Positions 8,636 through 16,075 of a stretch of DNA of 64,000 nt are shown piece by piece. The notes under the pieces are model-generated. The model saw nothing but the letters and a program-made list of their open reading frames with translations. It had not been told where the DNA came from and made no database searches. Each line of letters opens with the position of its first letter. The stretch's first letter is position 1. The position numbers and the translations under genes were made by a program. Origin of the DNA: Curtobacterium sp. ZW137 (lineage in GTDB: Bacteria; Actinomycetota; Actinomycetes; Actinomycetales; Microbacteriaceae). The stretch covers positions 124,001 through 188,000 of the forward strand of contig NZ_RJKS01000001.1 of assembly GCF_003762905.1 (NCBI RefSeq), in the 5' to 3' direction.

Positions 8636-9025
8636 CTACTTGACGAACCGGTAGTAGGCGTTGTTGCCCGCGAAGGTCTTCGTGATGGATGACTTCGCCG
8701 TCGCACCCCCGAGGGTGTCCCTGCTCCGCGCGACCTGTCCCCGACCGTTCTGGACCGATGATCCGTGCTTCCGCGAGGCGTGGTAGAAGTTCGAGAACGC
8801 GGTGTTGTTCGGGCCGTTCGTTCCGTACGTCCACGATCCGCCGCCTTCCGGTGAGACGGAGTAGTTCGGCGTGATGGTGCCGACAGGCGGGATGGCCATC
8901 CCGTGTTCCTCGAGCACTGTGTTCGTGGTCGTCGTCGTGCCCGGCGTCGCGCTTGCGGCGGTCGGCACCGCGAGCGCACCCGCTGCGACGAGAGCGGCTG
9001 CAGCTGTGATGATGCGAATGTGCAT
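8636..9025 (-). CDS. Lactococcin-972 family bacteriocin precursor
   Basis: A 129-residue secreted peptide. The signal peptide is residues 1-26 (MHIRII, an Ala/Val/Leu core, cleavage after AASA). A Thr-rich spacer follows. The C-terminal half has the family hallmarks: GGGSWTYGTNGPNN, then FSNFYHASRKHGSSV, ending with NNAYYRFVK. Lactococcin 972 itself binds lipid II and blocks septum formation in related bacteria. By homology this peptide should be Sec-exported and act outside the cell. The ATG at 9025 follows GGGGGAA at good spacing. The downstream permease and ABC ATPase complete the usual three-gene cassette. Confidence 0.9.
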   Translation of the reverse strand: MHIRIITAAAALVAAGALAVPTAASATPGTTTTTNTVLEEHGMAIPPVGTITPNYSVSPEGGGSWTYGTNGPNNTAFSNFYHASRKHGSSVQNGRGQVARSRDTLGGATAKSSITKTFAGNNAYYRFVK

Positions 9026-9060
9026 GGTTCCCCCATCAGTTGGCGTCATCGCTGACGCGG

Positions 9061-9091
9061 ACGGACCCCCTGGTCCGTCATGGGAAACGTA
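9061..9091 (-). promoter_or_regulatory. Probable bacteriocin promoter with a 5'-end stem-loop
   Basis: On the minus strand a TACGTT -10-like hexamer (9086-9091) is followed within about 8 nt by a perfect 7-bp stem ACGGACC / GGTCCGT with a CCCT loop (9061-9078). The transcript would therefore begin near a hairpin, giving a leader of about 55 nt before the bacteriocin ATG. Such stems often protect mRNAs from 5'-end decay. Confidence 0.4.
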
Positions 9092-9117
9092 GCAGATTGA
9101 ATGCATCCGCTGGTACT

Positions 9118-9684
9118 TTAGATGCGCAGGAGGTACTCGAACGCGGCTCGGGCCCGGACGGGGTCGGGGGTCTCGCCGGAGATCAGGTCGGCGTACGTGA
9201 AGGACTCGGAGATCCGGACGAGCAGCCGGGCGAGCTCCTCGGCGGACAATGGCGCCGGGTCGAACTCGCCGGACATCTGCTCGGCCTCGACCATGGTGCT
9301 CACCACGCTGACGAGCCGGCTCTGCACGTCACTCGACGAGGTGGTGAGGAGCCGCAGTGCCCGGGCGGGCTCCCGCGTCAGGAACGCGCGGAAGTACGGC
9401 GCCACGATGAGGTCCGCGGTGAACCGGTCGAGCACGTCGACGATGCGTGCGGCTCCGACGGATCCTGCGGCGTCGGCAGCTCGGGCGGCGCCGTCGAGCG
9501 TCGGCACCGCCAGGGACCAGAAAATCTCGGAGAGCAGCCGGTCGCGGTTCCCCACCCACCGGAACAGGGACGTGCGGTCCACGCCGAGCGAGGCGGCCAA
9601 CGCGCCCATGTCGATCCGTTCGCCGGCGATGAAGGTGTGGCGGGCCTCCTGGAAGGCGCGCACAGCGGAATCCGACGTCCTCAT
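9118..9684 (-). CDS. TetR-family regulator, QsdR-like
   Basis: A 188-residue regulator. Its N-terminal segment reads FIAGERIDMGALAASLGV, followed by DRTSLFRWVGNRDRLLSEI. This is the distinctive helix-turn-helix of the QsdR subgroup of TetR proteins (Trp in the recognition helix, LLSEIFW after it). The C-terminal domain is helical and ligand-binding. The ATG at 9684 has a GGGAGG Shine-Dalgarno; a TTG at 9702 is less likely. It is divergent from an acyl-CoA dehydrogenase with a gap of under 50 bp, so it probably represses that gene. It reads toward the bacteriocin gene, which has its own promoter. Confidence 0.85.
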   Translation of the reverse strand: MRTSDSAVRAFQEARHTFIAGERIDMGALAASLGVDRTSLFRWVGNRDRLLSEIFWSLAVPTLDGAARAADAAGSVGAARIVDVLDRFTADLIVAPYFRAFLTREPARALRLLTTSSSDVQSRLVSVVSTMVEAEQMSGEFDPAPLSAEELARLLVRISESFTYADLISGETPDPVRARAAFEYLLRI

Positions 9685-9732
9685 CGCGTTCCTCCCTTGC
9701 AACGTTTCCGAGAATGATGCATCGTGGTTCCC

Positions 9733-10926
9733 ATGTCAACGTCGACGCCCACGACCACCCTGCTCGAATCCGACTTCTACGGGTTCGCGCTGCAGCTCTC
9801 CGACCAGGAGCGTGCGTCGATCGGGCGACTCCGGGAGTACCTCGAGCGCGAGGTCGCGCCCATCGCCGACGACTACTGGGCCCGTGCGGAGTTCCCGATG
9901 CAGGTCATCGCGCCGCTCGCGGAGCTCGGTATGTACGGGCCGGGTGTCCCGCTCGTGCGGCAGTTCGAGAACTCCGCCGTGTACCGCGGGTGGGCGGCGC
10001 TCGAGCTCGGCCGGGTCGACGCCAGCGTCGCCACCTTCATCGGCGTGCAGTCCGGCCTCGCGATGAACTCGATCGCGGTCGCCGGCAGCGAGGAACAACA
10101 GCGCGAGTGGCTGCCCCGCATGGCAGCGGGCGAGCTCATCGGCGCGTTCGGCCTCACCGAGCCGTACTCCGGCAGCGACTCCGCGAAGGGCCTCCGGACC
10201 ACGGCGCGCCGTGAGGGGGACGAGTGGGTCCTCGACGGCGAGAAGCGCTGGATCGGCAACGCCACGTTCGCCGACGTCGTGGTGATCTGGGCGAAGGACG
10301 TCGCCGACGGGCAGGTCAAGGGCTTCCTCGTCACGACCGACACCCCGGGCTTCACCGCCACGAAGATCGAGGACAAGATCGCGCTCCGCGGCGTGCAGAA
10401 CGCCGACATCGTGATGACGGACGTGCGCGTCCCCGAGTCCCGCCGGCTCCAGCGGGCGAACTCGTTCCGTGCGACCGCCGAGGTGCTCCGCCTGACCCGC
10501 ACCGAGGTGGCCTGGCAGGCCATCGGCATCGCGGTCGGCGCCTACGAGGCCGCACTGTCCTACGCCAGGGAGCGGATCCAGTTCGGCAAGCCGATCGCCG
10601 CGCACCAGCTCGTGCAGGACCTCCTCGTGAAGTCGCTCGCGAACATCACCGCGTCGATCGCCCTCTGCACGCAGGCGTCGGCGATGCAGGACGCCGGCGC
10701 CGGTGGGGATGAGCACTCCGCGCTGGCGAAGGCGTTCGCGACGGCGAAGATGCGTGAGACCGTCGCCTGGTGCCGTGAGGTGCAGGGCGGCAACGGCATC
10801 GTGCTCGACAAGGGCGTTGCCCGGTTCTTCGCGGACGCCGAGGCGATCTACTCCTACGAGGGCACCCGCGAGGTGAACACCCTCATCGTCGGCCGCGCCA
10901 TCACGGGCCAGGCTGCCTTCGTGTAG
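9733..10926 (+). CDS. Acyl-CoA dehydrogenase, glutaryl-CoA-dehydrogenase-like
   Basis: A 397-residue FAD flavoenzyme that oxidises an acyl-CoA at the alpha-beta carbons. It has the FAD-contacting FGLTEPYSGSD segment, the ERIQFGKPIAAHQLVQ helix, and a C-terminal SYEGTREVNTLIVGRAITG motif whose Glu376 is the catalytic base position of glutaryl-CoA dehydrogenases. The GRAITG ending also matches that group, so glutaryl-CoA or a similar short or branched acyl-CoA is the likely substrate (inference). The ATG at 9733 lacks a Shine-Dalgarno; CATCGT ends 7 nt before it, suggesting a leaderless mRNA controlled by the divergent TetR gene. Confidence 0.88.
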   Translation: MSTSTPTTTLLESDFYGFALQLSDQERASIGRLREYLEREVAPIADDYWARAEFPMQVIAPLAELGMYGPGVPLVRQFENSAVYRGWAALELGRVDASVATFIGVQSGLAMNSIAVAGSEEQQREWLPRMAAGELIGAFGLTEPYSGSDSAKGLRTTARREGDEWVLDGEKRWIGNATFADVVVIWAKDVADGQVKGFLVTTDTPGFTATKIEDKIALRGVQNADIVMTDVRVPESRRLQRANSFRATAEVLRLTRTEVAWQAIGIAVGAYEAALSYARERIQFGKPIAAHQLVQDLLVKSLANITASIALCTQASAMQDAGAGGDEHSALAKAFATAKMRETVAWCREVQGGNGIVLDKGVARFFADAEAIYSYEGTREVNTLIVGRAITGQAAFV

Positions 10927-10967
10927 TCGGCGGCCCGACCCGGAACGACGGTGTCGACGTCGTACGA

Positions 10968-11041
10968 CAGCGGTGCTGTCGTTCGGGGTCGGGCCAGCCG
11001 CCCTCAGCGGTGCTGTCGTTCGGGGTCGGGCCAGCCGCCCT
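10968..11041. repeat. Tandem 37-bp duplication of a 3'-end hairpin arm
   Basis: Two identical 37-bp units (10968-11004 and 11005-11041) contain GTCGTTCGGGGTCGGGCC. Their complement, GGCCCGACCCGGAACGAC, lies just upstream (around 10931-10948), so either copy can close a hairpin between the convergent acyl-CoA dehydrogenase and peptidase genes. The second unit reaches the first base of the peptidase stop codon. It looks like a terminator arm duplicated by slippage. Confidence 0.8.
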
Positions 11042-13104
11042 CAGCCGAGCAATGTCGGACGCTCCCAGTCGTCGCCGAGGACGTGCTGCCCGAGGAACGC
11101 GAACACCGTCTGGTACCAGACCACCGCGTGCTGCGGCTTCAGCACCCAGTGGTTCTCGTCCGGGAAGTACAGGAACCGGTGCGGCATCGAGCCGTCCGGC
11201 GCCGCATGGTGCTCCGCCAGATCCGACCAGAGCCGGAGTCCTTCACCGATGGGTACCCGGTAGTCCTTGTCGCCGTGGATGACGAGCATCGGGGAGACGA
11301 TGTCCGCCACGAAGCGGTGCGGGTCGTTCTCGCGCATGCCGTCGGCGTCGAAGATCGATGACCAGTACTCCGGCGCGTCCGTGGTGCCGTTGAACTGCTC
11401 GAGCGCCCACAGCGAGGCGTGCGTGACGACGGCCCGGAACCGGTCGGTGTGCCCGGCGACCCAGTTCGCCATGTACCCGCCGAACGAGCCGCCCATCGCA
11501 CCCGTCCGGGTCTCGTCGATGTCGTCCCGCGCGACGACGGCGTCGGTGATCGCCATGAGATCGGTGTACGGCGCCTGCCCCCACGCGTTCCACCCGCGGT
11601 TCACGAAGTCGAGCCCGTAGCCGGTGGAGAGGGCCGGGTCGGGCAGCAGGACCGCGTACCCCTTCGCCGCCGCGAGCATCGGGTTCCACCGCCACGACCA
11701 CTGGTTCCAGGAGTTCAGCGGCCCGCCGTGGATCCAGAGCAGGAACGGGTGCGGCCCGTCGCCCTCCGGCAGCACGAGCCACCCGCGGATGCGCGCGCCG
11801 TCGGCCGCGACCGTCTCGACTTCTTCCAGGTGGGCGGGCACCTCCGGCAGGGGCGCCGGCGTCGCGAGCGGGGTCACCGTGCCGTCCGTCGCGATCCGGA
11901 CGGGGTGCAGCGGCGCCGCCCAGGAGGCTCGGAGTGCCACGACCACGCCCGTCGCCGCCGACACACGGAGGCTCGAGTACGCCCAGTCGTCGTCCGTCAG
12001 CTGCTCGACGGCTGCGCCGTCGAGGGGGATCCGGAAGACCGGCGCGCGGCCGTCCTGGTCGGCGGTCGCGAGGACCGCGGTGTCGTCCGCCGCGAACACG
12101 AGTTCGCTCGGCCAGCGGTCCCAGTCGGTGGCGATGCGGTGCGCATCCGAGCCGTCGATCGACGCCGTCCAGACTTCTTGCTGGTGCGCGCCCGCTGGGG
12201 TCGAGCGAACCGTCCGGACCCAGGCGAGCGTGCGGCCGTCGTGGCTGAGGGCCGGCATCTCGTGGTCGACGCCGTCGTCGTCGAAGAGCACCGTCCGCGC
12301 ACCGGTCGCGACGTCGACGGTCACGATGGCGGAACGCTGGCCCCGGCTCTCCTTGACCCCGACCTGCAGCACGAGCGTGGCGCCGTCCGGGGTGAGCGCG
12401 CCGTCGACGTGGTCGAGGGTCCGCCCCGGCGCCGGCGTGAGGTCGGTCGGCGCGGGCAGGTGCGCGGGGTAGGAGTCGTCGTCGGTCTTCGGCGCTGCGC
12501 CGGTCGGGTCGGACAGCGCCGTGAGGTCGATGCCGAGCACGTGGGTCTGGTCGGGGCCGAGGTCGTGGTCCCAGAACCGCACGGGGGAGCTCTCGTGCAG
12601 GATCGCCTGCACCTTCTTGTCCTTGCGCTGTTTCCGGAGCTCGGCATCGCGCGCGATCGCCCCGTCGGGATCGCCCGCGGACGCCGCGGGCAGGAGGTCG
12701 GCGGTGACGGCGACCACGTCAGCAGCGCTGGCCGTCGCGAGGACGCCACCCGTGCCTCCAGACAGGCGGGTGACGGGACGTGCCTCACCACCAGCGGCAG
12801 GCAGGATCCAGAGCTGCGGGGCGTCGCTGTCGGCGGCGTCCGCGTCGGGGCGACCCGAGACGAACAGCAGGTCGCCCTGCCGGGTGAAGGCGATGCCGGA
12901 CTCGCCCTTCGCCGAGCGGGTGAGCCGCGCCGGCTCGCCGTCGCCGGTCGCCGGGACGGACCAGACCGCGCGCCGGTACCCGGTGGCGTCCGGATCCAGC
13001 GTGCTCACCGTCAGGGCGACACGACCACCGTCCGGGCTCAGCGCGATCCCGTCCACACGGGGGAGGGCGATGTACTGGTCGAGGTCCGAGAACGGGGTCG
13101 TCAT
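11041..13104 (-). CDS. S9-family peptidase (acylaminoacyl/dipeptidyl peptidase type)
   Basis: A 687-residue prolyl-oligopeptidase-family serine peptidase. The N-terminal part (to about residue 400) is a WD40-like beta-propeller with recurrent LSPDGGRVALTV-type blades. The C-terminal alpha/beta-hydrolase has the nucleophile elbow GGSFGGYMAN (Ser540), the acid in HGDKDYRVP (Asp614) and the base in DENHWVL (His652). There is no signal peptide, so it probably degrades peptides in the cytosol. The ATG at 13104 lies 8 nt after the patatin stop in the same direction. GGAGG is only 1 nt from the ATG, so initiation probably depends on coupling to the upstream gene. Confidence 0.9.
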   Translation of the reverse strand: MTTPFSDLDQYIALPRVDGIALSPDGGRVALTVSTLDPDATGYRRAVWSVPATGDGEPARLTRSAKGESGIAFTRQGDLLFVSGRPDADAADSDAPQLWILPAAGGEARPVTRLSGGTGGVLATASAADVVAVTADLLPAASAGDPDGAIARDAELRKQRKDKKVQAILHESSPVRFWDHDLGPDQTHVLGIDLTALSDPTGAAPKTDDDSYPAHLPAPTDLTPAPGRTLDHVDGALTPDGATLVLQVGVKESRGQRSAIVTVDVATGARTVLFDDDGVDHEMPALSHDGRTLAWVRTVRSTPAGAHQQEVWTASIDGSDAHRIATDWDRWPSELVFAADDTAVLATADQDGRAPVFRIPLDGAAVEQLTDDDWAYSSLRVSAATGVVVALRASWAAPLHPVRIATDGTVTPLATPAPLPEVPAHLEEVETVAADGARIRGWLVLPEGDGPHPFLLWIHGGPLNSWNQWSWRWNPMLAAAKGYAVLLPDPALSTGYGLDFVNRGWNAWGQAPYTDLMAITDAVVARDDIDETRTGAMGGSFGGYMANWVAGHTDRFRAVVTHASLWALEQFNGTTDAPEYWSSIFDADGMRENDPHRFVADIVSPMLVIHGDKDYRVPIGEGLRLWSDLAEHHAAPDGSMPHRFLYFPDENHWVLKPQHAVVWYQTVFAFLGQHVLGDDWERPTLLG

Positions 13105-13111
13105 GCCTCCA

Positions 13112-13984
13112 CTATGCCCAGAAGTCCACGATCTGGGAGGCGATTGCCGAGGCCTGTGCAGAACCTGCCTCGGCTGACGGGCGCTGTGTGGAGAGCGAGA
13201 GCGAGTTCGTGCCGAAGGCCTGCTGCGACGCGCTGTCGGCGACGACGACCTCGACCGAGGAACCGCCTGCGCGGAGGGACTCGACAGCCTGGTCGAGCCA
13301 CGGCCCGAGCGGCGACGGCGCCTCGGGACCGCAGGCGATGACGAGCACCCGCTCGTACCCGGCAGCGACGTCGGAGTTCGTCCCGGAGCGGACGCCGCCG
13401 TCGATGTACGGGCGGCCCTCGACGGTGACCGGCGACCAGACGAGGGGGACGGAGCAGCTCGCCGCGACCGCACGGGGGAGCGGGATGCCGTCCGCCGCGG
13501 TGAGCACGCGGAAGGAGCCATCGGTGGCGTCGACCGTCGTGATCGCCAGGGGCGCTGCCGGCCACTCGGTGGACGGCAGGGTCTCGGTGAACGTCGCCAC
13601 GCGCTCGTCGTCGGTCTGCCCGGTGGTCACGGCCTGCGCCGCGTGGCCGAGGCGGGCGCGGCCGTCCTGCTCGGAGGTCATGCCGACGAGTGCCTGACCG
13701 AACCGCTCCTGCATCGCCTCGGCGTCGATGACGGCAGGTTCCTCGTAGGTCGTCGCGAGCGGGGAGATCTGCTGCTCGTAGGCCTCCCGCACGCCGCCGT
13801 GCCGGACGAAGGTCCCGACGACGCTGCCGGCGCTCGTGCCGATCACGAGGTCCGCGGCGCCGAGGTCGACGCCCGCTTCCTCGAGGGTGGCGAGGACCCC
13901 CAGCTCCCAGGCGATGCCGGCGACCCCGCCGCCTCCGAGGACGATCGCTCGGGTTCCGGCGGCGGGCGTGGCGAGTTGGGTCAT
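13112..13984 (-). CDS. Patatin-like phospholipase
   Basis: A 290-residue patatin-fold acyl hydrolase. A glycine-rich oxyanion loop (VLGGGGVAGIAWELG) opens the protein. The nucleophile elbow GTSAG places Ser51 as catalytic, and the partner aspartate is in YIDGGVRSGT (near residue 194), completing the Ser-Asp dyad. There is no signal peptide or membrane segment. It likely hydrolyses phospholipid or another lipid ester in the cytosol. It is the first gene of a two-gene unit with the S9 peptidase. The start at 13984 has no Shine-Dalgarno, and the leader is under 40 nt because the next gene upstream ends at 14021. Confidence 0.87.
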   Translation of the reverse strand: MTQLATPAAGTRAIVLGGGGVAGIAWELGVLATLEEAGVDLGAADLVIGTSAGSVVGTFVRHGGVREAYEQQISPLATTYEEPAVIDAEAMQERFGQALVGMTSEQDGRARLGHAAQAVTTGQTDDERVATFTETLPSTEWPAAPLAITTVDATDGSFRVLTAADGIPLPRAVAASCSVPLVWSPVTVEGRPYIDGGVRSGTNSDVAAGYERVLVIACGPEAPSPLGPWLDQAVESLRAGGSSVEVVVADSASQQAFGTNSLSLSTQRPSAEAGSAQASAIASQIVDFWA

Positions 13985-14020
13985 GCACCATGCTTACCAG
14001 CCCGGTCGGGCGTGCTGTGC

Positions 14021-14431
14021 TCAGCCGGCAGCGGGGCGGGGTGTCGGTGCCGACGTCGACGCCATCGCTCCGAGGGCGTGGAGCTTCCGGCCGAGCTCGA
14101 ACCGGCGTTCGTCCCGGACGTGGACCAGGTAGTCGGCGTGGACGAGTGCGTGCAGGAGCCGGTACGCGGTCGGGAGGGGGAAGCCCAGGGCCTCGGAGAC
14201 CTCCTTGGCGGTGGCGCTGCCGCGCTCGGCGACGACCTCGAGGATGGCCAGCGTCTTCGCGACGGTGTGCACGCTCGAGTCGCGTGGTGCCTTCGTCGGC
14301 GCGGGTGGTGCTGCGGTGGGGGCGGCGAGCCGGTTCGCGGCGGGCGTCGCAGTCCGTGTCGCGGTGGTCGTCGCGCGGGGCATCGCGCGGGGTGTCGCGG
14401 CGGGGTGGAGCGGATCGTCACTGATGCGCAT
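14021..14431 (-). CDS. Stand-alone IclR-type HTH protein with a low-complexity N-terminus
   Basis: A 136-residue protein. Residues 1-50 are rich in Ala, Thr, Pro and Arg (RATTTATRTATPAA). Residues 55-125 form an IclR-type winged helix (VHTVAKTLAILEVVAER, then ATAKEVSEALGFPLPTAYRLLHAL and YLVHVRDERRFELGRKL). A full IclR regulator of about 250 residues would carry an effector domain next; here the protein stops in a Ser/Pro/Ala tail. It is either a DNA-binding protein without ligand sensing or a remnant, though codon use is normal. The ATG at 14431 has GGGAGG 10 nt upstream. It is divergent from the membrane-GAF-like gene. Confidence 0.75.
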   Translation of the reverse strand: MRISDDPLHPAATPRAMPRATTTATRTATPAANRLAAPTAAPPAPTKAPRDSSVHTVAKTLAILEVVAERGSATAKEVSEALGFPLPTAYRLLHALVHADYLVHVRDERRFELGRKLHALGAMASTSAPTPRPAAG

Positions 14432-14501
14432 TGGACGATGGTCCTCCCATCGCACCCGTTGTGGCAATGGCGTCGTCGGTGGTCGGCCGTAGCGTCGGGG
14501 T

Positions 14502-15323
14502 GTGATCGAGGGGAACGAGCGGGGCCGCCGCACGCACTACCGGGACATCGCGCTGCCCGTCGTGGCCGCCGCGGTGCCCACGGCCGCGTTCCAGGTGCCC
14601 AACATCGTCGGAGCACCCACCGCCCGGGTCGCCCTCATCGTCGCCGCGCTCGTGGTGTTCGTCGTCGTCGTGGTGTGGCAGGTGGTCCGGGCCCGACGCA
14701 ACGCCACGGTGCGCGCTGCCGCCGAGGAAGCCGGGGCCACCGCGCTCGCCGCGTACGAGGTCGCGGTGCAGTACGGCTTCGGCCAGATCGCCACGCGGCT
14801 CACCCGGTTCGCGGCGCACGAGCCCGCCGTCCGACGGACCGAACTCGGGGCGTTCGCCGACCGGGCCGCCGCGGCGCTGGCCTTCTACCTGCTGCCGCAC
14901 GTGCCCGACGTCCGGGCGAACGTCTACCTCCTCTCGAAGCGGCTCGACGCGCTCGAGCCGATCGGGCACGGGGGAGCGGGTGACACGGCCGGGACCTTCC
15001 GCGCGGGCACGCCGTACGGCGACCGGAACCTCGAGTGGGTGCTGGACGGCGGAGCGCCGCGCGTGGTCGGCGACCGGGAGTCCGACGTCGACGCTGTGGA
15101 CGACGCGCCGGACTTCGACCCGCGGTACCGGTCCTACGTCGCGGTCGTCATCCGGGGAGAGGGCTACTCGTTCGGCATGCTCACGGTGGACTGCCCGACG
15201 CCGCGGGCGTTCACGGACCTCGACGTCCGGAACGTCGGTGTCGTCGCGCAGTACGTCGCCGTGGCGTGCACGCTGACGTTCCCGGCACGGCGCCGGAGCG
15301 TGAGCGAGCCGGCGGCCGTGTGA
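14502..15323 (+). CDS. Membrane protein with a GAF-like cytoplasmic domain
   Basis: A 273-residue protein with two adjacent transmembrane helices (about residues 17-37 and 42-62) and a cytoplasmic remainder. Part of the latter (about residues 115-260) has the order of a GAF-type sensor: NVYLLSKRLDALEPI, a central turn, YRSYVAVVIRGEGYSFGMLTVDCP, and DVRNVGVVAQYVAVA. No kinase, cyclase or HTH domain is attached, so its output is unknown. The GTG start has TAGCGT exactly 6 nt upstream and no Shine-Dalgarno, pointing to a leaderless mRNA. The assignment rests on fold-pattern similarity only. Confidence 0.65.
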   Translation: MIEGNERGRRTHYRDIALPVVAAAVPTAAFQVPNIVGAPTARVALIVAALVVFVVVVVWQVVRARRNATVRAAAEEAGATALAAYEVAVQYGFGQIATRLTRFAAHEPAVRRTELGAFADRAAAALAFYLLPHVPDVRANVYLLSKRLDALEPIGHGGAGDTAGTFRAGTPYGDRNLEWVLDGGAPRVVGDRESDVDAVDDAPDFDPRYRSYVAVVIRGEGYSFGMLTVDCPTPRAFTDLDVRNVGVVAQYVAVACTLTFPARRRSVSEPAAV

Positions 15324-15378
15324 GCGTCGGTGCGCCGCGTTCGTGACGGCTGTCGGACGCCGGTCGTACGCTGACGGC

Positions 15379-15594
15379 ATGACGAGCGTGCACCCGACGA
15401 CGCCGCTGTTCGGCCGGGCTCCCATCCGTGTGGTGGAGCGTCGCGCGCCTGCGGGCGGTGGGGGCTTCGCGATGGGTGCCGTGGACGCTTCCGACACCTC
15501 CGACGCCGACTACGAGGACCCGCGCGTCGTCGCGGCGAACCTCGAGCGGGCGCTCCGTGCAGCCCGCGCGCGGCTCACGCGCCGCGCGCGCTGA
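15379..15594 (+). CDS. Small hypothetical protein (71 residues)
   Basis: A short frame with strong G/C third-position bias, an acidic centre (VDASDTSDADYEDP) and a basic C-terminal helix (LERALRAARARLTRRAR). A TACGCT -10-like hexamer ends 6 nt before the ATG, the same leaderless layout as several real genes here. No family is recognised. The acidic-then-basic composition suggests a small nucleic-acid- or protein-binding peptide, but that is speculative. Confidence 0.5.
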   Translation: MTSVHPTTPLFGRAPIRVVERRAPAGGGGFAMGAVDASDTSDADYEDPRVVAANLERALRAARARLTRRAR

Positions 15595-15621
15595 GGCGGG
15601 CCGCTCCCGGCGGCGCCGCCG

Positions 15622-15830
15622 CGCCGGCGGCTGGTGCGCCGCTGCGCCGCTGCGCCGCTGCGCCGCTGCGCCGCTGCGGCGGCGCCATGCCGCTGTGCCG
15701 CGGGCCGTGGGCCGGTGCACCGCTGCGCCGCTGCGCCGCGGGCCGGTGCGCCGCTGTGCCGCGGGCCGGTGCGCCGCAGCGCCGCCGTAGCGCTGCGCCG
15801 CTGCGGCTGCGCCGCCGCAGGCCGGCCGGT
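15622..15830. repeat. Low-complexity GCGCCGCTGC array
   Basis: About 200 bp of degenerate tandem 5- to 10-mers (GCGCCGCTGC, GTGCGCCGCTG, GCGGGCCGGTGC). It is open in several frames only because of its composition and encodes nothing recognisable. It occupies the first half of the 481-bp gap 15595-16075. The second half holds the family B and A palindromes and a short GC-rich stretch before the quinone-reductase stop. No gene is seen in this gap. Confidence 0.75.
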
Positions 15831-15865
15831 GGGTCCGGCCGGTGGCGTCCGCCGGGGGCTGCGAA

Positions 15866-15910
15866 TCGCGCCCCGGTACGGACATCGCGCCTCGGTGTGA
15901 CGGGGCGCGA
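15866..15910. repeat. Palindromic element, family B copy 2 (degenerate)
   Basis: Outer arms TCGCGCCCCG / CGGGGCGCGA match the copy at 5434-5497. The ACGGACATCGCGCC half of the inner arm is kept but its partner is eroded (GACATCTGC follows outside the arm). The element appears to be decaying. Confidence 0.6.
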
Positions 15911-15944
15911 CATCTGCAGCGGAGCGCAACCGGCGACCGCGACG

Positions 15945-16008
15945 CCGCACAACCGAAAGCACACCGAACCACCGATTTCCGTGGTTCGGCGCGACTTTGG
16001 TTGTGCGG
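15945..16008. repeat. Palindromic element, family A copy 2
   Basis: A 64-bp inverted repeat: outer CCGCACAACCGAAAGC / GACTTTGGTTGTGCGG and inner CCGAACCACCG / CGTGGTTCGG around ATTTC. It lies 68 bp from the 3' end of the quinone-reductase-like gene, downstream of the 15379-15594 gene. The outer arms match copies at 4799 and 18271. Confidence 0.8.
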
Positions 16009-16075
16009 AACCAAGCGGCACCGCCCGCGCCGAGCGGGCGCAGCGCCGCGCGGGGCGCGCGCCGCGCGCCGCCCC

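Noticed and set aside
15622..15830. Low-complexity GCGCCGCTGC run open in several frames
   Set aside because: Composition-driven open frames only; no start signals or conserved domain, and the flanks are palindromes.
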